The notes beneath the pieces were generated by a model. The model was not told where the DNA came from. It did not search any database and worked only from the letters and a program-made list of their open reading frames with translations. Made by a program: the position numbers and the translations under genes. Shown here in pieces: positions 59,783 to 64,000 of a stretch of 64,000 nt of DNA. The first letter of the stretch is position 1. Every line of letters begins with the position of its first letter. The stretch is from Cetobacterium sp. ZOR0034 (GTDB lineage Bacteria; Fusobacteriota; Fusobacteriia; Fusobacteriales; Fusobacteriaceae), in assembly GCF_000799075.1 (NCBI RefSeq), contig NZ_JTLI01000001.1, positions 1 through 64,000 of the forward strand, written 5' to 3'.

Positions 59783-61091
59783 TACAAAAAAAGTTGCATT
59801 TTACACATTAGGATGTAAAGTTAACCAATATGAAAGCGAAAGTATAAAAAATCAGTTAATGAAAGTAGGGTATGAAGAGGAAGAGTTTGAAAATAAATCG
59901 GATATTTATATCGTAAACTCTTGTACAGTAACTAGTGTAGCTGATAAAAAGACAAGAAATGTTTTAAGAAGAGCAAAGAAAATGAATCCGGATTCTATTG
60001 TAATAGTAACAGGATGCTATGCTCAAACAAATTCAAAAGAGTTATTAGAAATCGAAGAGATAGATTTTGTTGTAGGAAATAGTAATAAAAGTGGTCTTGT
60101 AGATTTTATTCAAGATATCGAGAACAAAAAATCAAAAGTTTTAACAGAGAATATATTTGAAGAAAGAAAATATGAAGAGTATGAATTTGCGACGTTAAGA
60201 GAGATGTCTAGAGCGTACATAAAAATTCAAGATGGATGTAATAATTTCTGTTCTTATTGTAAAATACCTTTTGGAAGAGGAAAGAGTAGATCTCGTTCTT
60301 TAGAAAGCATATGCAAAGAGATTGAAGTTTTAACAAAAGAAGGATTTAAAGAGTTTATAATAATAGGTATTAATTTAGGTGCTTATGGAGAAGATTTAGA
60401 TTCAGATGTAAATTTAGAAACTTTATTAGAAACAGTAGTAAAGCAAGAGGGTGTTGAAAGAGTTAGAATAGGGTCGATGTATCCGGATAAAATCTCTGAT
60501 AGATTTATAGAGATAATGAGAGAGAATAAAAAATTGATGCCACATCTACATATATCTCTACAATCTTGTGATGATACAGTTTTAGAGAGAATGAGAAGAA
60601 ATTATGGTGCAGATCTTATTCAAGAGAGATTACTTAAATTAAGAGAGAATGTTGAGAATATGGAATATACAGCTGATGTTATTGTTGGATTCCCAGGTGA
60701 AACAGATCAAATGTTTAACAATACTTATGAAGTAATTAAAAGTATAGGATTCTCAGATTTACATGTTTTCCAATACTCAGATAGAGAAAAAACTTTAGCA
60801 AATACATTCACTGATAAAATAGATGGAAATGTAAAGAAAAAAAGAGCAGAGATTTTGGAAACTTTAAGAAAAGAGATGTCTAAAGAGAGAAGAGAAAAGT
60901 ACTTAGGACAGGAATTAGAAGTTTTAGTAGAAGAGATAAAAGATGATGGATGTTCATATGGATATAGCCAAAATTATTTGAGAGTGAAAACGTCAAATGC
61001 AACATCAAATGTAAATGAATTAGTAAAAGTAGAGATTTCAAATTTAGAAAAGGAGTTACTAATCGCAGATGAGAAGGGAAAAAGGGCTTAA
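59772..61091 (+). CDS. mtaB: tRNA t6A37 methylthiotransferase
   Basis: This 439-residue radical-SAM enzyme adds a methylthio group to t6A37. The N-terminal MTTase domain has cysteines in TLGCKVNQYES, VNSCTVT and VTGCYAQ, which bind the auxiliary cluster. The radical-SAM triad is DGCNNFCSYCKIPFGRG, followed by GINLGAYGEDL and the C-terminal TRAM domain (about 375-439). The NLGAYG segment fits the MtaB rather than the MiaB subgroup. The gene starts inside rsmE. Confidence 0.94.
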   Translation: MSIDTKKVAFYTLGCKVNQYESESIKNQLMKVGYEEEEFENKSDIYIVNSCTVTSVADKKTRNVLRRAKKMNPDSIVIVTGCYAQTNSKELLEIEEIDFVVGNSNKSGLVDFIQDIENKKSKVLTENIFEERKYEEYEFATLREMSRAYIKIQDGCNNFCSYCKIPFGRGKSRSRSLESICKEIEVLTKEGFKEFIIIGINLGAYGEDLDSDVNLETLLETVVKQEGVERVRIGSMYPDKISDRFIEIMRENKKLMPHLHISLQSCDDTVLERMRRNYGADLIQERLLKLRENVENMEYTADVIVGFPGETDQMFNNTYEVIKSIGFSDLHVFQYSDREKTLANTFTDKIDGNVKKKRAEILETLRKEMSKERREKYLGQELEVLVEEIKDDGCSYGYSQNYLRVKTSNATSNVNELVKVEISNLEKELLIADEKGKRA

Positions 61092-62070
61092 TAGACAAAA
61101 GAAAAAAACAAAAACAGGAAAAACACTAGGAGGGCTTTTATTAGCCCTTATAGTGATTGGTATGTTAGGAGCATTTTTGACATATAATTTAAATAGAAGT
61201 GGAAAAAATTTAGAGGACTGGGATAGATATGCAATCATAGGAAAAAATAATATAATTGTTGTCTATGAGGATAAATTAGCAGTTAAAATACCATTTGACG
61301 TACAAATAGATAAAGAGACAACAATAAAAAAACTGGTGGACTCTAAGAATTATAAAATGGTAATAGATTCTATAAATAATTTTTTGCCTGAAAAAGTTGA
61401 AAACTATAAGGTTGTAAGATATAGTGAGGTAGCTTTAAATGTAAAAAACGCTAGAAATATTCCTGAGATGGTAATAGATAATAAAAAGTATATTTTAACA
61501 TCAGGAACACAATCTTTATTTGCTGATTTATATGGTGGAAATTTAAAAGGTTCTACAAATTTAGTTGTAGATATATTAAATGCAAATGGTGTTGGTGGGT
61601 ATGCTAGAAAAACAGGTGAGAATTTAAAAAATAAACTATCTCTAACATATACTGCAGCAAACTATGAAAAAAACACAGAGTATAGTCTAATTGAAATTAA
61701 TGAAATCAGTAAAGAGAATATTGAAAATGTTTTGGCGAATATAAATGAAAAATATTTCAAGATTAAAGAGGATACAGGAATGCCAACTTTAGCAAGTGTT
61801 GTTCTAGTTCTTGGTAGAGAGAAAGATATAGATTTTAAAATAGATATCAAAGGAACTTCGGCAGAAGCTAAGTCAGCGCTGAAAGATTTAGAAGCTTCGG
61901 GATATAAAAATCTTTCATTGAAAGAAGAAACTAAAAGCTTAGATAAATCAGTTATTGAATACAATAAAGAGGATTATTATACAGCACTAAAAATTGCAAA
62001 AAGATTAAACATAACAAATATGTTAGAGAATAATGCTTTAAATAATAGAATAAATATTTTAATAGACTAA
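61069..62070 (+). CDS. Membrane-anchored LytR_C domain protein
   Basis: This 333-residue protein has a basic N-terminus (RREKGLNRQKKKTKTGK), one membrane segment (about residues 20-42) and an extracytoplasmic part. LVVDILNANGVGGYARKTGENL (about 168-189) is a LytR C-terminal-type domain. The LCP catalytic domain that usually accompanies it is absent. The ATG at 61069 overlaps mtaB by 23 bases. Next to an MreD-like gene and mrdA, a role in the cell envelope is likely but unproven. Confidence 0.72.
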   Translation: MRREKGLNRQKKKTKTGKTLGGLLLALIVIGMLGAFLTYNLNRSGKNLEDWDRYAIIGKNNIIVVYEDKLAVKIPFDVQIDKETTIKKLVDSKNYKMVIDSINNFLPEKVENYKVVRYSEVALNVKNARNIPEMVIDNKKYILTSGTQSLFADLYGGNLKGSTNLVVDILNANGVGGYARKTGENLKNKLSLTYTAANYEKNTEYSLIEINEISKENIENVLANINEKYFKIKEDTGMPTLASVVLVLGREKDIDFKIDIKGTSAEAKSALKDLEASGYKNLSLKEETKSLDKSVIEYNKEDYYTALKIAKRLNITNMLENNALNNRINILID

Positions 62071-62089
62071 GGAATCATAAGGAGTGAAA

Positions 62090-62485
62090 ATGCTAGATTT
62101 TATCTCAATTTTATTTATTTTTATATTGGATAACATTCCTCAAACAACATCGAAAGGTTTTTTAATAATGCCTTATTTGGCTTATTTATCGTATAGAAAA
62201 GATAAAAAAATAGCATTTTTATTTCCCGTGTTAGCAGTTATATTAGCTCTACATTCAAGAGAGCCTGCATATGCATTTTTATTTGTAGGATTGAATATAG
62301 TTTTTTATCACCTATACTTTATAAATTTTGATTATAACATAGGAAACGTCTATGTACTTTCTCTTTTACAGATTGTAACTTGGAAATTTTATGTGGATAT
62401 ACCTTTTGTTGTAGTTGATATACTGTTTCTTTCGATATTTTATTTTATAATTAATTTGTTATATATGAGGAGAGCAACTAAGTGA
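62090..62485 (+). CDS. MreD-like integral membrane protein
   Basis: This 131-residue protein has four to five hydrophobic segments (ISILFIFILDNIPQ, IAFLFPVLAVILAL, YAFLFVGLNIVFYHLYF, then two more near the C-terminus). Size, topology and position directly before mrdA suggest an MreD-type elongasome protein, but similarity is too weak to name it firmly. I chose ATG 62090 behind AAGGAG; GTG 62084 overlaps that site. It overlaps mrdA by four bases. Confidence 0.6.
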   Translation: MLDFISILFIFILDNIPQTTSKGFLIMPYLAYLSYRKDKKIAFLFPVLAVILALHSREPAYAFLFVGLNIVFYHLYFINFDYNIGNVYVLSLLQIVTWKFYVDIPFVVVDILFLSIFYFIINLLYMRRATK

Positions 62486-64000
62486 AAAAAGATCTTGGAA
62501 TAAAGTTAGGGAAAAGCTTTGAATTTAGAGGAGAAATATATAAGGTGTTCGTATTTCTAGTTTTTGTTTTACTAGGAAGTAGAATGGCGTATTTACAAAT
62601 TATAAAAAAAGATAAGTACAACTATTTAGCTCAAAAAAATAGAGTTAAATTAAGAAAAATTGACGCTGAAAGAGGAAACATATATGATTCAAATGGAGAA
62701 CTTGTTGTAACAAATACTTTAGGGTATAGATTGGTATACTTAAACCAAAGAACTGTAAATGAAGAGCAATTAAAAGAGATGGCTGAAGCTACAGGGTATG
62801 CTCCAGAGTATTTACAAAGAAGAATAAAATATGGAGAGATTGTTCCGTACACAAAAGAAAATATTTTGATCGATGATTTGGATTTACAGTTAGCTCATAA
62901 GTTAATGGAAAAAATCGGAGACTATCCATATTTAGAAGTTCAAAGTTATTCTAAGAGAAAATATATATATGACTCATTAGCAGCACATACAATTGGGTAT
63001 GTAAAAAAAATTACAGAAAAAGAGTATGAAACACTTAAAGAACAAGGATATTCGCCACGGGATATCGTAGGGAAAACAGGGATTGAAAAAGTTTATGATT
63101 TACAAATGAAAGGAAAACCAGGATACGATTATATCGAGGTAAATGCTTTAAATAGAGCCCAAAAGATAGAAAAAAGTAAAGATCCAACACCAGGATATAA
63201 TCTACATCTATCTTTAGATATGAGACTACAAGAGTATATGGAAAAAATATTTGAAGAGGAAAATCTATCAGGATCTATAATAGCGTTAGAGGCTCAGACA
63301 GGAAAAGTTCTTACTATGGTAAGCTATCCAACTTACTCTTTAACAACATTTAGCTCTAAAATTTCTCAAGAGGAATGGGATGAGATAACAAATGATTCGA
63401 GAAAACCTTTAACAAATAAAAGTATTTCAGGAGAATATCCACCAGGATCTGTTTTTAAACCGTTCTCAGCTTTTGCATTTTTTAACAATGGACTAGACCC
63501 TAAAACTAAAATCTATGACAATGGAGTTTATAGTATTGGAAAGTGGAGCTGGAGAGCTTGGAAAAAAGGTGGACATGGAACAGTTGACTTTGATAAATCG
63601 ATAGTTGAATCAGTTAATCCATATTATTATAGATATGCAGATCAGTTTGGACATGAACCTATAATTGAAGTTGCAGGTAGCTTTGGTTATGGAAAACTTT
63701 CACAGATAGATGTTTTTGGTGAAAGATCAGGAATACTTCCAAGTGAAAAATGGAAAAGATCTAGATTTAAACAATCGTGGTTTAAAGGGGATACTATAAT
63801 TTTATCTATAGGTCAAGGATACTTATTAGCAACACCTATGCAGGTAGCTGTATCGTATATGGGACTTGCAAATCGTGGAAAAGCATATGTTCCTCATGTT
63901 GTAGATTACATGGAAAATGGAAAAGAGAAGATAGATATAAAACCAAAGGTTTTATATGAAACAAACTATCCTAGTTGGTATTATGATGCTTTAAATCAAG
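62482..64000 (+). CDS. mrdA: Penicillin-binding protein 2 (partial, runs off the window)
   Basis: The first 506 codons of PBP2, the elongation transpeptidase, are present. A membrane segment lies at about residues 22-40, followed by the dimerisation domain (RGNIYDSNGELV, GYVKKI, DIVGKTGIEKVYD). In the transpeptidase domain the active-site serine is S323 in PPGSVFKPF (SxxK, K326) and the SxN motif is S377-V-N379 in ESVNPYYY. IGQGYLLATPMQVA follows; the KTG motif would lie beyond the window. The start is GTG 62482 behind GAGGAGAG. Confidence 0.95.
   Translation, partial: MKKDLGIKLGKSFEFRGEIYKVFVFLVFVLLGSRMAYLQIIKKDKYNYLAQKNRVKLRKIDAERGNIYDSNGELVVTNTLGYRLVYLNQRTVNEEQLKEMAEATGYAPEYLQRRIKYGEIVPYTKENILIDDLDLQLAHKLMEKIGDYPYLEVQSYSKRKYIYDSLAAHTIGYVKKITEKEYETLKEQGYSPRDIVGKTGIEKVYDLQMKGKPGYDYIEVNALNRAQKIEKSKDPTPGYNLHLSLDMRLQEYMEKIFEEENLSGSIIALEAQTGKVLTMVSYPTYSLTTFSSKISQEEWDEITNDSRKPLTNKSISGEYPPGSVFKPFSAFAFFNNGLDPKTKIYDNGVYSIGKWSWRAWKKGGHGTVDFDKSIVESVNPYYYRYADQFGHEPIIEVAGSFGYGKLSQIDVFGERSGILPSEKWKRSRFKQSWFKGDTIILSIGQGYLLATPMQVAVSYMGLANRGKAYVPHVVDYMENGKEKIDIKPKVLYETNYPSWYYDALNQ

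Noticed and set aside
1..64000. CRISPR array, prophage, transposon or genomic island.
   Set aside because: No regularly spaced repeats, transposase, integrase or change in codon bias was seen; every gene resembles core or typical chromosomal genes.

Overview
The window is a chromosomal segment of a low-GC, AT-rich bacterium that I read as a member of the Fusobacteriota, probably Fusobacteriaceae (Fusobacterium, Cetobacterium or a close relative). The grounds are the strong AGA/TTA/GGA codon bias, frequent GTG and TTG starts behind strong GGAGG sites, the fused fatty-acid kinase/DegV gene, and the uninterrupted S10-spc-alpha ribosomal cluster. I see no insertion sequence, prophage, CRISPR array, tRNA or rRNA. 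The species cannot be fixed from the sequence alone.

Region 1 (1-16082) starts with the last codons of tuf. It then carries the whole S10-spc-alpha super-operon: rpsJ, rplCDWB, rpsS, rplV, rpsC, rplP, rpmC, rpsQ, rplNXE, rpsNH, rplFR, rpsE, rpmD, rplO, secY, adk, map, infA, rpmJ, rpsMKD, rpoA and rplQ. Four gaps inside it look structured: between rpsJ and rplC, before rplR, between rpmJ and rpsM, and a 19-nt element repeated before rpsK and before rpsD. These are candidates for ribosomal-protein autoregulation.

Region 2 (16182-29896) holds a cold-shock gene; an operon-like run coaE, U32 peptidase, pgpA, cinA, an XRE-cupin regulator and a DhaL-DegV fusion; a free-standing galE; a birA/MnmA-family/M24 peptidase run; and an AbgT transporter. 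Region 3 (29900-44755) holds a SEC-C protein, a 59-aa 2[4Fe-4S] ferredoxin, a YfcE phosphodiesterase, lon, a polyphosphate cluster (Ppx/GppA, a degenerate Ppx paralogue with an intact HD site, Ppk1), pgl, a thioredoxin-like protein, small exported or membrane proteins, a CPA1 antiporter and rlmI.

Region 4 (44761-55290) has ssrA (tmRNA), a leftward aroC/dCMP deaminase/trhA/MATE run, then rightward obgE, miaA, a lipoprotein with an RsbW/RsbV-like pair and rny, and a PAS-GGDEF diguanylate cyclase. Region 5 (55296-64000) has a leftward AGCS sodium/amino-acid symporter and, diverging from it, DUF445, ruvB, an Rrf2 regulator, rsmE, mtaB, a LytR_C protein, an MreD-like protein and mrdA (cut by the window end).

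The most exciting signal lies upstream of the AGCS symporter. An extended -10 promoter is followed by a strong ribosome-binding site, an 18-residue leader peptide with five consecutive tyrosine codons, a hairpin starting at the leader stop codon, mutually exclusive GAATCC/GTGGATTT/AAATCCAC segments and a perfect intrinsic terminator. This has the layout of a ribosome-mediated tyrosine attenuator. It suggests that this 'alanine/glycine' family transporter is induced by tyrosine limitation and may import tyrosine.
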